A stretch of 64,000 bases of DNA from Arthrobacter sp. Hiyo4 (lineage in GTDB: Bacteria > Actinomycetota > Actinomycetes > Actinomycetales > Micrococcaceae): the NCBI GenBank assembly GCA_002370555.1, contig AP014718.1:124001-188000 (forward strand), given 5' to 3'. A program made the position numbers and the translations under genes. Under the pieces are notes generated by a model that did no database searches, was not told the DNA's origin, and was given only the letters and a program-made list of their open reading frames with translations. Positions 54,154 through 63,363 of this stretch are shown here, piece by piece (the first letter of the stretch is position 1; each line of letters begins with the position of its first letter).

Positions 54154-54166
54154 GTGAGAGAGCGTT
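54096..54166. repeat. 14-bp perfect inverted repeat at the pdxS break
   Basis: AACGCTCTCTCACT (54096-54109) and AGTGAGAGAGCGTT (54153-54166) enclose 43 bases rich in GAGCGAGCG. The left arm begins where pdxS similarity ends. Could be the ends of a small mobile element or a large hairpin terminator. Confidence 0.55.
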
Positions 54167-54174
54167 TTGGCCCG

Positions 54175-54462
54175 CTAGGACTCTTCGGACCGCGGTGGAT
54201 CTTCTGACCCAAGTTCGTCTGAATAGGGCGCGCGGGGGCCGGCCTGGTCATTTAACAGTTCATTTGCCGCCATGGCCAGGAGGTCCCGCTGCAGTTCGGG
54301 CAGGGAAAGAAGTCCCTGCAGGTAGGCCTCCACTTCATACTCACCGACAGATCCGCCGATGCCGAAGTAGTAAAGCCACAAGTCACCCGTGCTGACTTGT
54401 GCTGCTGCCAATGCTGCTTGGAGCCTGCGGCGTTGCTCCGGTTCGCTGCTATCGAAGCCCAT
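54175..54462 (-). CDS. Small GAF-ANTAR partner protein, copy 1 (unknown family)
   Basis: 95 residues from Met at 54462 (a longer start at 54507 is possible). No known domain recognised. A core RRRLQAALAAAQVSTGDLWL, YYFGIGGSVGEYEVEAYLQG, LLSLPELQRDLLAMAANELL matches a second small frame at 56097-56370. Its start overlaps the end of the GAF-ANTAR gene before it by 14 bases. It is predicted to be soluble and mostly helical, with an acidic tail. Confidence 0.6.
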   Translation of the reverse strand: MGFDSSEPEQRRRLQAALAAAQVSTGDLWLYYFGIGGSVGEYEVEAYLQGLLSLPELQRDLLAMAANELLNDQAGPRAPYSDELGSEDPPRSEES

Positions 54463-55192
54463 CACTACTGCCTCTACGCGGGTGGGAGACCACGCCAGCC
54501 AGGACAATAGTGCTGACTTCCTTGAGCGTGCTGCCCGCCGCGCGGGCCTGCCGCATCAGCTGCTGCAGGGCGGCGTTCTCGGTGATGGTGTGGCGCTCCA
54601 TGAGTATTCCGCAGGCCCGGTTAATCAGGTCCCTGCTGTGGAGAGCCGATTGAAGGCTCTCACTGATGCGTTCCGGAGTTTCGGCAGTCTGGATATGGGA
54701 CAGAAGGGTGGCTGCGGGCGAGGCAAAAAGCTCCATGAGGGCAGTAGTGGCCTCCTCAAAAGCGCCGGGGGCGGCGGCGTAAATCTTCATTGCACCTATG
54801 GCTTGCCCATCGGCGATCAGCGGGGTGCTGATCACTGAACGGATTGGCATGTTAACGACGGCGGCGCTCCAGTTTGGCCAGCGGGCTTCAGTTGCAACGT
54901 CATGGATGAGGATGCTCTTTTGGGTGGCCCAGGCTGTCAGGCAGGGCCCCTGGACCAGTTCATACTGAAGGGCGTCAGCGCGTTCCACCACGCTGTCGGT
55001 AGACCCGGAACTGACCGGGCGGGCATACGGATCAAGGATTGAGACACCTGCCCCAAGAGTCCCCGGGATGGAATCCCTAACGGCGCGGGAGAGATGCTGG
55101 ACTGCGTGGTCCACTTTTTCTTCCGTGAGGAGCAGCCCCATAATCCTGCCTAAAGCAGTGGACAGTTCATCCAGGGGGTACTTCTTGATCAT
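54449..55192 (-). CDS. GAF-ANTAR RNA-binding regulator 1
   Basis: 247 residues from ATG 55192 (GGAGGCAAAACC precedes it). GAF domain: LTEEKVDHAVQHLSRAVRDS, ADALQYELVQGPCLTAWATQ, RWPNWSAAVVNMPIRSVIST. C-terminal ANTAR three-helix domain: LQSALHSRDLINRACGILME, ALQQLMRQARAAGSTLKEVS. ANTAR proteins bind paired hexanucleotide RNA hairpins and prevent termination; the ligand sensed here is unknown. Frame intact. Confidence 0.83.
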   Translation of the reverse strand: MIKKYPLDELSTALGRIMGLLLTEEKVDHAVQHLSRAVRDSIPGTLGAGVSILDPYARPVSSGSTDSVVERADALQYELVQGPCLTAWATQKSILIHDVATEARWPNWSAAVVNMPIRSVISTPLIADGQAIGAMKIYAAAPGAFEEATTALMELFASPAATLLSHIQTAETPERISESLQSALHSRDLINRACGILMERHTITENAALQQLMRQARAAGSTLKEVSTIVLAGVVSHPRRGSSDGLR

Positions 55193-55331
55193 GGTTTTGC
55201 CTCCGGCCATTCTGCGTGACCGGCCTCCGGCGGGCCGGATGAGCCTATTTGTGACCGTTCAGCGCTTCAGGTAAAGCCTAGCGTGCGTGGTGGGCTGCGG
55301 GCCTGGACCTGCACGAATTCAGGCTGTCTGG

Positions 55332-56113
55332 CTATTCATCGTAGGTGGTGGGGAATTCCCGTTCGCCGCCAATTCCGGAAATGATGCCGGTGGCCACCTC
55401 CTTTAACTTGATATTGCGGTAACTGGAGGCCTTGACCAATATCTGGAATGCCGCATCGCGGTTGCACCGGTTCTGCGCCATGATGGCTCCAATGGCCGTG
55501 TCAATGACGGTGCGGGATTTCAGGGCGGCGGCGAGGTCGTCACGCGCGTCGCGCAACTGTGCGATGTTCAGGGCAAGGTCCAGCGACTTGGCGGCGATGC
55601 CCGCCAGCCCAACCGCCGCATCAATTCCGTGATGGGGGAAGCCATCCGTGTTGGGGAGTAGAGGTTAATCACCGCCTGCGCAGGAGCCTGCAGATGCATT
55701 GGTAGTGCCAGGATGGAGCCGATGCCCATCTGGCGGGCAGCCTGGTTGTACTTCGGCCAACGGACATCGGCGTCCAGATCCGGGACGTGGACCATCGACT
55801 CCGTCCGAAGGGCTGTCAGGCAGGGCCCATGGCCGATGCTGTTTTGCAGTTCGTCCAGGTTCCGCGCACGCATGTCACTGCTGGCCACAGCGACTGGGCG
55901 CTTCTGCCGGACTACCGTGATCCCGCAGAACAAGTGGTTCCCGGGCTGTGACAGCTGCGTGGCAAAAATCGCGGCGGTGTCGGTCAGGAATTCACGGACG
56001 TCGGAGCTTGCCAAGACGAGATCCTGCAGGTGGAGTACAAAGTCGTGCAGGCCGGCGTCGGCACGTCCATCTTTGCCGGATCGGGGTTCTCGGATATCAA
56101 AGTCTTGGGACAT
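55332..56113 (-). CDS. GAF-ANTAR regulator 2 (frame-broken)
   Basis: About 260 residues across one break near 55600. GAF domain: FVLHLQDLVLASSDVREFLT, LQNSIGHGPCLTALRTESMV, DVRWPKYNQAARQMGIGSIL. ANTAR: LAAALKSRTVIDTAIGAIMA, RDAAFQILVKASSYRNIKLK. GAAGGA precedes ATG 56113, which lies inside the end of the small partner gene 2. Confidence 0.78.
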
Positions 56114-56370
56114 GTGCACTTCCTTCACGGTCCGTCCGCCGTGACCTCCTTGATGGGGTCTGGATGAGATCTATCTGCAGCGGGGCCAATTCCATCAGCT
56201 CGTGCAGATAGGCGTCCACGCCGAGCCGAACGACGTTTCCGCCGATCCCGTAATAGTAGGTCCATAGCCCCGGGAGGTGATGTTCCCGCTCTGGAACCGG
56301 GCAGCCGCAAACTTGCGCCGATCCGTGCCGAAGGCAGGCTGGGGGTGCCCAGTCCGCCGTCGTCCTTCAT
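56097..56370 (-). CDS. Small GAF-ANTAR partner protein, copy 2 (frame-broken)
   Basis: Recovered from three frames: MKDDGGLGTPSLPSARIG, then KFAAARFQSGNITSRG, then LWTYYYGIGGNVVRLGVDAY, LHELMELAPLQIDLI. Two one-base losses are needed (near 56300 and 56265). The LW-x-YY-x-GIGG core and the following helix match copy 1 at 54175. ATG 56370 overlaps the stop of GAF-ANTAR 3 (ATGA). Unknown function. Confidence 0.5.
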
Positions 56371-57097
56371 TTCTCCCCGCCTCCGGTGATGACGGGGATT
56401 TCTGACGCATGGTGCAGGATGTCCTCGGCAATGTCATGCAGCCGGCGGTTGCTGCTGCGGGAGGCAAGGTGCAGGAGCTTGACGGCGGTTTCATGGCTGC
56501 AGCGGTTCTGCACCATGATCAGGGCCACGGCCGAGTCCACAACGGCCCGGGATCGCAGCGCCGACCTCAAATGTTCCGGGTACGGGTCCGACGGGTGCAC
56601 ACGGATTGCCAGGCGCAGGATCCGGGAAAGGGATGCAGCGTGCTCTTCAATGGCGGTCACCGTTTCGGGCCAAAAGTATTGAGCTCGGTTGAATAGCAGT
56701 TCAGGGCGGAGCGGGATCCGTTATCGGTGGGGATGGGGACAGCCAGGATTGTCCGGATGCCTTCGTCTGAGACCGCAGCGGCATACCAGCCCCAACTCTC
56801 GTCCGCCTGAAGATCGCGGATAAGGACTGTCCGCTGTTCCCGCAGCGCGGTCAGGCAGGGGCCGTCGTCGAAAGCGTACTGGCGTTCGTCCAGCTTCCGG
56901 GCCGTCTCCGTGCTGCTGGCTACCGTCGCTGGCCCGGTCTCCCGTTCCACCGTGATGGCACACAGCAGGGGCGCGTCTCCGCCCAGCAAGGACGCGGAAA
57001 TAGCGGTCAGTCCCAGGAGGAATTCGGTGAAGCCCGGACTTTCAAGGAGCAGGTCCTGTAATTGCTCCGCCGTCGGCAGGGCATCATTCTCGGCCAT
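56367..57097 (-). CDS. GAF-ANTAR regulator 3 (frame-broken)
   Basis: About 243 residues across one break near 56660. GAF: LLLESPGFTEFLLGLTAISA, RQYAFDDGPCLTALREQRTV, ESWGWYAAAVSDEGIRTILA. ANTAR: LRSALRSRAVVDSAVALIMV, HETAVKLLHLASRSSNRRLH. It is first of the minus-strand series: regulator 3, partner 2, regulator 2, regulator 1, partner 1. Confidence 0.78.
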
Positions 57098-57265
57098 GCG
57101 GCCTCAATTCCAAGCATCGCCGGGGTCACACGACCCCGCTGGTGGCTGTGCGCTCTCTTCGCGCGCGGCCCGTATATTCAACCCCGGACCTATATGCCAC
57201 CCCGAAATCTCCTACTACCGACACTACGCCCTTCCGGGCCAGCCGCCGGTGGTCCCGGCGAAGTA

Positions 57266-57463
57266 TTAGTAGCCGGGAGTGAAGACGGCGGCGCCGTCCA
57301 GGCAGGGGAACCCGTGGTCGCCACGTTCCAGCAGGACACGCACGACGGCGGCTGTTGCGTTCCGGTAGTCCCTCAAGGTCATCCCGGCGGCGGTGGGCAG
57401 TTCCTCCCCGGTTTCCTGCTCGGCGACCTTGCCGGGAGGCACCACGCTGTAGGCTCGGCACAT
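57266..57463 (-). CDS. Small hypothetical protein
   Basis: 65 residues ending AAVVRVLLERGDHGFPCLDG, AAVFTPGY. The second half, from MTLRDYRNATAAVV, reads like a folded domain, but I cannot name it. Its ATG and that of the divergent esterase share the four bases CATG (57461-57464), which would make both leaderless; one start may be wrong. Confidence 0.4.
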   Translation of the reverse strand: MCRAYSVVPPGKVAEQETGEELPTAAGMTLRDYRNATAAVVRVLLERGDHGFPCLDGAAVFTPGY

Positions 57464-58409
57464 GGCTGATCTGCGGCGTCGGACGTTTGTCTTTCGCACG
57501 GTGGTTGGTGCGGCGGCGGCTGCCGCCGTTGGAATTCTCGGCACCGCGTGTACGCCCGGCGCCGAGCGGGACGGTACCGCCGGTGGCGGTGCCAAGGGGG
57601 ATGCAGTGAAGCGGCACAAGTACCAGTACGGTGAGGACGCCAGCCAGTGGGGCGAGCTTTTCCTGCCGGAGCTGCCGGCCGGCGGCGAGCACCGCGGCGT
57701 GGTGGTGGTGATCCATGGTGGCTACTGGCGCTCGCAGTACGGCGCAGAGCTGGGGGAGCCCATCGCCAAGGACCTGGCCGCCCATGGCATGGCCGCCTGG
57801 AACCTTGAATACCGCCGGGCCGGAAACGGCGGCGGCTGGCCAAACACCTTCATTGACGTGCTTGCCGGTATCGACAGGCTCGGTGACCTCGCGGCCCAAC
57901 ATGCACTGAACCTGGCCCCGGTGGTGGCGCTGGGCCATTCAGCCGGCGGGCATCTGGCCGCATGGGCTGCCGGCCGGGGCAAGCTTGCCCAGCTGGGAAT
58001 GCCGGATGCTGACCGCCAGGTGCCCCGCACCTCAGATGCCTCCGCGGTGCACCTCACCGGAGTAGTCAGCCAGTCTGGCCTACTCAACCTGGCCGAGGCG
58101 GAGAGGCTGAACCTCAGCAACGGTGCGGTGAGCAACCTCCTGGGCGGGTCGTCGTCGAAGTATCCGCACCGCTACAGGTACGCCGACCCCATGACCGCCC
58201 TTCCGCTGGCCGTGCCGGTCATCGCTGTCCATGGATCGGAGGACACCACCGTTCCCTTGGGTCAGTCCGAGTCCTATGTGAACGCCGGAACCACGGCAAA
58301 CATGGAGACCCGGTTGGTGAGGGTTCCCGGGGACCATTACGCGCTTATCGACCCCAAAACGCCTGGTTACAGGGCATGCCGCGAGCTTGTTCGGTCCCTT
58401 TTGGGTTAG
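57462..58409 (+). CDS. Exported alpha/beta hydrolase (kynurenine-formamidase/esterase-like)
   Basis: 315 residues. The N-terminus has RRRTFVFRTVVGAAAAAAVG followed by ILGTACTPG, a twin-arginine-like signal with an imperfect lipobox Cys. The hydrolase core has the HGG oxyanion loop (VVVIHGGYWRSQYG), the nucleophile elbow GHSAGGH, and a late Asp/His pair (HGSEDTTVP, GDHYALID). Esterase or arylformamidase activity is likely; the substrate is unknown. The twin repeats at its stop may mark its 3-prime end. Confidence 0.8.
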   Translation: MADLRRRTFVFRTVVGAAAAAAVGILGTACTPGAERDGTAGGGAKGDAVKRHKYQYGEDASQWGELFLPELPAGGEHRGVVVVIHGGYWRSQYGAELGEPIAKDLAAHGMAAWNLEYRRAGNGGGWPNTFIDVLAGIDRLGDLAAQHALNLAPVVALGHSAGGHLAAWAAGRGKLAQLGMPDADRQVPRTSDASAVHLTGVVSQSGLLNLAEAERLNLSNGAVSNLLGGSSSKYPHRYRYADPMTALPLAVPVIAVHGSEDTTVPLGQSESYVNAGTTANMETRLVRVPGDHYALIDPKTPGYRACRELVRSLLG

Positions 58410-58442
58410 ATTCGTCCCTCCAGGGTTAGATTCGGTCCCTCA
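58403..58442 (+). repeat. Tandem 20-bp repeat at the esterase 3-prime end
   Basis: GGGTTAGATTCGTCCCTCCA (58403-58422) is followed directly by GGGTTAGATTCGGTCCCTCA (58423-58442). Coding sequence for the last residues lies just ahead (TTCGGTCCCTTTTGGG), so the repeat probably grew from the gene end. Confidence 0.6.
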
Positions 58443-58558
58443 GGGTGGAACTGCTCAAAAAATATGTTCCCACTATCTAGACATTGGACGTCCCATCTCC
58501 TGTACCCTTGAGATGTAGGACAAGTCGCGACCCCTAAGCGCGGCAAGGAGGAGACCCA

Positions 58559-59290
58559 ATGGCCATCGCATCGCAAGAAGTATCGCCCGCCCGTTTCAGC
58601 GCGCAGCTCCGTTCGCACGCCCTGCAGACGCAGATCATGGACCTCATTCTGGACCGCGGCCTTGACGTCGGCGACGCGCTGCCCACCGAAAGTGAGCTCT
58701 CCGCAGAGCTCGGGGTGGGCCGCAACACCGTCCGCGAGTCCCTGAAAGTACTGCAGGCGCTGGGCGTCATCGAGATCCGGCATGGCTTTGGCATGTTCGT
58801 TGCACCCAACAACTTCAGCGCCCTGGTGTCCGGCCTGACGTTCCGCGGCCGGCTGTCCCTCCGCCACAAGGGCGAGGAGGCCATGGAGCTCATTGATGTG
58901 CGCCAGGCCCTTGAGTCCGGGCTGATCGGACCGGCTATTGACCTGCTCACCGACGAGCACGTGGCTGAGCTGCGGGCCACCATGGAAGACATGGAGGACG
59001 CGGCCAAGAAGGGGGAGCCGCTGCATGAGCACGACGCCGAATTCCACCGCCGCCTGTACGCCCCCCTGAACAATGAGCTGCTGATCAACCTCATGGATGT
59101 GTTCTGGCAGGTTTACCGCAGGATCCACCTGGCCATCGGTACCGGCCCGGTCAACCTCGAGCAGCAGACGCAGGACCACTGGGACATCTTCGAGGCCGTA
59201 GCCAACAAGGACAAGGCCCTTGCCTCCGAACGCCTGCAGCGCCACTTTGACGGCATCCGCCTGAAACTCAAGGACGTCGCGGCCGCCTAG
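58559..59290 (+). CDS. FadR-type (FCD) GntR regulator
   Basis: 243 residues, intact; AAGGAGGAGACCC ahead of ATG 58559. Winged helix: ALPTESELSAELGVGRNTVR, ESLKVLQALGVIEIRHGFGM. FCD domain: MELIDVRQALESGLIGPAID, LHEHDAEFHRRLYAPLNNEL, QDHWDIFEAVANKDKALASE. The ligand is probably a sugar acid or organic acid. It stands alone; no obvious target next to it. Confidence 0.82.
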   Translation: MAIASQEVSPARFSAQLRSHALQTQIMDLILDRGLDVGDALPTESELSAELGVGRNTVRESLKVLQALGVIEIRHGFGMFVAPNNFSALVSGLTFRGRLSLRHKGEEAMELIDVRQALESGLIGPAIDLLTDEHVAELRATMEDMEDAAKKGEPLHEHDAEFHRRLYAPLNNELLINLMDVFWQVYRRIHLAIGTGPVNLEQQTQDHWDIFEAVANKDKALASERLQRHFDGIRLKLKDVAAA

Positions 59291-59382
59291 CCTCTTTTCC
59301 CTCCGCCGCCCGCGCCCCGGGCGGACTTAGCCCTGCTCTTTTCGTAGAGAGTGCCCTTGTAGCCTGACCGAATGTCGCAGAA

Positions 59383-59898
59383 TCAGTTTAGGAAGACGAA
59401 GAGTCGACTGGCTCGCTGCGCATCGGCGGCAGATTCGTCAGCCATCTCGAAGAAGTAATCACACTGCCACTGCTGGGATTTTTTCGCTTGCCGATTCGTC
59501 GTTGTTGACCACGGCGGATAGACGCGGAACCCTCGCTTGCCTCCTTTTCCGCCCACGGACACGACGCCATGTTTGACGAGCGCTGCCTTCGGAAACGCGA
59601 ATGCTCCGACTCGGGATTCCTCGCGCACGGCGATTACCAGCACGTCGCTGCACTCCTCCGCCGGCAGAGGTTCGGTCGACCCATCGAGAGAGCGCCGCCA
59701 CACTGTCACGAACAAGCCCACCTTCGTCGGGGTCAGCTTTCCGACCCTGAAGCGAACCGGAGATCCCTCGATTGCCGAGATCGCGGCACCGTACCCAGCG
59801 TTGTCGGCCTCGACTTTGGCGGGGGAACAGACGAGGCCGAGGTCGCCGAGAACCCTCATCACCATGGCGACATCCGGATGGACCTGAACACCAGACAT
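59383..59898 (-). CDS. MepB family protein
   Basis: 171 residues from ATG 59898, which follows GGGAGTG; longer frames lack support. SAIEGSPVRFRVGKLTPTKV, GLFVTVWRRSLDGSTEPLPA, DVLVIAVREESRVGAFAFPK, KGGKRGFRVYPPWSTTTNRQ match the MepB family, which was named from a Staphylococcus efflux operon and has no proven activity. Frame intact. Confidence 0.68.
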   Translation of the reverse strand: MSGVQVHPDVAMVMRVLGDLGLVCSPAKVEADNAGYGAAISAIEGSPVRFRVGKLTPTKVGLFVTVWRRSLDGSTEPLPAEECSDVLVIAVREESRVGAFAFPKAALVKHGVVSVGGKGGKRGFRVYPPWSTTTNRQAKKSQQWQCDYFFEMADESAADAQRASRLFVFLN

Positions 59899-60144
59899 AG
59901 AGCACTCCCATCGAAACGAATCCCCGACAGGAGTGACGGGGCTGTGTGCGAGGAGCTCAGCCCTCACTCTCCCGACGATATCCGCACGTGCACGTCTCAC
60001 GTGCACGTCTTTCGGAAAGAGGCTCCTGGTAACGAATCCCCTGATTCACAAACAACTCCTGAAGGGTCGATTTGAAGGCTCTAGCGGGACACGTTTTCGG
60101 AACTTCAGTCCAGGTTCATACAAGCCCAGGCACAAAAGGCCTGG

Positions 60145-60977
60145 TCAGGCCCCGGCCTGCGGCAACACCAGCAGGTAGCCCGCCGGCAAATCGCTGCTCC
60201 AGCGTCGCGGCTCGCGGACCACGAACTGCGTCGCCAGCTGCTCGGGGGTGAGCAGGCTGTTGGGCGCGGGCGACGGACCCCACTGCCCGCTGCCGTGCGG
60301 GTAGAGCGGATCCAGGACGCGGATGCCGGTGACCGAGAACTCCGTGAACTGGCCGGGATCGCCGAGCGACTCAAACCCGCTCATCACCCAGGCATGGCGA
60401 CCGCTCCACATGACCAGCCCGACCGGCCGGCCCGTTTCGGTGATCGCGCGCGCCGCCGTTTGCAGCGCGTCCCCATAGTCGGCGATGCTGACGACGGCGT
60501 ATGGTCCCATCCCGACGTCGGTCAGCACCTCCGCCCATCCGAGCGGGTTAGCGCCGTTAAACGAGTTGGACGAACGTGCCCGGGCCTTCTCCCACAGGTC
60601 GCCCTGCTGAGCGCGATCGGCCCACGTGCCGCCCCCGGTGTCATCGATGAGGTTGTGCGCCATCTGGATGCTCGCCGCAACACACCAGTCGAAGGTGTAC
60701 TGCGGCACGAAGTCCCCCTCCTGGTAGAGGTTGAGGGCAAACGCCTGGGGCGCCGCGATTGGCGTGGGAAGCTGAGCAGGAGCGGGGGTGGGCGTCGGCG
60801 TGGCGTCCTGGGTCCGCTGAGGGGCGGGGCGACATCGCCAGCGGCCGGCCGGGACGAGGAGCTCGGGCTCGGTCGATCCGTGACGGTCTCGTCAAAGCCG
60901 ATCGCGGGCGCGCACGCAGTGAGGAGCATCGTCAGGGCGACGAGCCAAGCCGGAAGACGGGCAGTGGCACCGCTCAT
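60145..60977 (-). CDS. Lipoprotein with papain-like/C39-type cysteine peptidase fold (frame-broken)
   Basis: About 277 residues across one break near 60825. Signal peptide PAWLVALTMLLTACAPAIG with a good lipobox (LLTAC), a Pro/Ser/Thr linker (ATPTPTPAPAQLPTP), then the domain FDWCVAASIQMAHNLIDD (nucleophile Cys), RPVGLVMWSGRHAWVMSGFE (His) and GIRVLDPLYPHGSGQWG (Asp/Asn). It should be anchored outside the membrane. Substrate unknown; some relatives are inactive. Confidence 0.62.
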
Positions 60978-61048
60978 GATCGAAAGTCTAGCGCGATGCG
61001 GCGGGAATGCCTCGGGCAGGTCCTCCCCCGGCTGGGAACCGGGCCCAC

Positions 61049-62455
61049 CTAGTGTGGCGGCAGAACGACAGTCGTTTTCCCATATTGGAGCGCTACCTCC
61101 CGCGAGACGGGCTGATGTGGGCTGAGGTTCTTCCGGTATCGGAATACGGCAATGCCGACGACGACGGCGGCGAGTGCCATGGAGAGCAGCAGCGATTCGC
61201 GGGTTGCATCCAGGATCAGCATGCCGATGAGCAGGGCGACGATGCTGGCGATTGCGAGCCACGTCAGGTACGGGAAATGCCACATCTTCATGGCGAGGTC
61301 CTTCGCGGCTGCGCCCATGCGGCGGCGCAGGATGAGCTGCGACGTGGCGATGACCAGCCACACGAAGAGTGCGATGGCGCCGGACGTGTTGACCAGGAAA
61401 AGAAATACCGTTTCCGGGCAACGTAGTTCAATCCGACCGTGATGAATCCGACGACGGTGGATGACAGCACGGCGGCCGCCGGAACGCCGCGCTTGGAGAT
61501 CTTGGTCCAGGACTTTGGGGCATCCCCTCGCTGGGACAGGGAGAACAGCATGCGGCTGGCGGTGTAGAGGCCGGAATTCAGGCAAGACAGGACCGATGTC
61601 AGCACGACGATGTCCATGATGGTTCCCGCACCCGGAATGCCGAACAGCTCAATGACGGCCACATACGGGCTCTTGGCCACGTTGGCGGAGTTCCAGGGCA
61701 GCAGGGTTACGACGATGGCGATGGAACCGATGTAGAAGACCAGGATGCGCCATACGGTGGACTTGACGGCCTTCTTGGCTGCGTCGACGGGATTTTCGGA
61801 CTCGCCGGCGGCGATCGTGGCGATCTCGGCCCCGAAGAAGGAGAACACCACCACCAGAATGCCGGCGAGCACGGCGCCTGGACCGTTCGGGAAGAGCCCG
61901 CCGTTTTCAAGCAGGTTGCTGACTCCCGGGGCGGGAACCCCGGGACAAGGCCGAGGATGGCGGCGGTACCGAACAGCAGGAAAAGCACGATGGCCGTCAC
62001 CTTGATGGACGCGAACCAGAACTCGAATTCACCATAGGACTTCACCGAGCCAAGGTTGGTCAGCGTCAGAAGGACCATGAGCAGCAGCGCCCACACCCAT
62101 TGGTCGATGCCCGGCACCCAGCGGTGCATAATTGCTGCGCCGGCGGTCGCCTCGATTCCCAGGACGATAATCCAGAACCAGGCATACAGCCAACCGATGC
62201 TGAACCCCGCCCAACGTCCCAGCGCTTTGTCGGCGTAAGCGGAAAAGGACCCGGTTTCCGGATTGGCTGCGGCCATTTCGCCGAGCATCCGCATGACCAG
62301 GATGACCACGAGCCCGGCTGCCGAATAGGCCAGGAGGATGCCTGGGCCTGCTTGCTGAATCGCTGCTCCTGAGCCAACGAACAGCCCGGCGCCAATGACG
62401 CCGGCGATCGCGATCATGGAGAGATGCCGTGGCTTGAGTGTTTTTGACAGCTGTG
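61049..62455 (-). CDS. APC-family amino acid permease (frame-broken, N-terminus joined to sialidase)
   Basis: About 470 residues across two breaks (near 61935 and 61415). First motif LSKTLKPRHLSMIAIAGVIG, AGLFVGSGAAIQQAGPG, then GEMAAANPETGSFSAYADKA, WIIVLGIEATAGAA, TNLGSVKSYGEFEFWFASIK, GAEIATIAAGESENPVDAA and SCLNSGLYTASRMLFSLSQR. These match GABA/proline/aromatic permeases of the APC superfamily with 12 spans. Its own start codon is missing: at ~62455 the frame continues upstream into a sialidase tail, so it may be expressed only as a fusion or not at all. Confidence 0.78.
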
Positions 62456-63298
62456 TGTAGCCCTGGCGCTCGTAGAGGACGCCGATGTTGCCGTCAAAGC
62501 GGACCAGCGAGCCGTTGTCACCCGGGTCCGGGAGGTCCTCGACCGGACGCAGGGCGCTCCAGGTGGCCCCGTCGTCGTCCGATATTGCGGCAAGGCGGCG
62601 CGGCGTGCCGCGGCTGTGCAGCAGGAAGCCGGCCGTCCTGGAGTGCGGCAACCTTGTTTTCGTTGGGTGCGAGGCCGTGCGTCCGGGCGTCGATGAGCTC
62701 CCCAAGCGTCCAGCTGTCGCCGTGGTCGTCGCTGTACGCAGAAGCGGCCATAATCTCGCTGCCGGCCAGGACCACAAACTGCTGGACCAGCCGGCTCGCC
62801 CCTACCGGGCCCAGGCGGGTGAACAGGCGGGCGGAGTTTGAGCTGGGCGGTGATCCTGCGGTGCTGCCAGGTCAGGCCGTCGTCGTCCGAGTAGCTGAGG
62901 TCGCAGTGCTGGACGTCGTCATCGGGCTCCACCCCCGGCCGCCGCTTCGAAGAATCCGGCGTGCGTTCCGGCGGCGTGGAACATAAAGATCCAGCCGGTT
63001 CCGACGTCCACCAGGAGGCTCGGATCGCCGTAGCCGTTGAGTCCGCCACCCGCGCTCACTACCTGCTGTCCGCCCCAGGTCCGGCCGTTGTCCGTGCTGC
63101 GCCGGAGCAGGAGGTCGATCGGGTTGGGCAGGTCATCGAGGTTGGGGCGGCCGTCGTAGGCGGCCAGCAGCGTGCCCCGCCGCGAGACGGCGAGGGCGGG
63201 ATCCTGTATTGCCGGTAGCCGCCGGTGCCGCGGACCGCCAGGACGTGTTCGACGTCGGGCATGGCAGCCGTCAGCGACTGGAGGACATGGGATGTCAT
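62456..63298 (-). pseudogene. BNR-repeat sialidase remnant, joined in frame to the permease
   Basis: From ATG 63298 (AAGGAG ahead): EHVLAVRGTGGYRQYRIPAL (RIP motif), then Asp-box repeats STDNGRTWGG, SDDDGLTWQH, SDDHGDSWTL and SDDDGATWSA, across several one-base breaks. Near the end DNGSLVRFDG joins directly to NIGVLYERQGY, although about 50 residues with the remaining catalytic Tyr/Arg region should lie between; both flanks carry Asp-Gly. After YERQGYTQ the permease starts. So the gene has an internal deletion and has lost its stop. Confidence 0.65.
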
Positions 63299-63363
63299 AT
63301 CTCCTTGGTAGGCGACGCGTAACACGCCTGTGTAGGCGGGCGCATCTCTGGCAGAGTATGACC

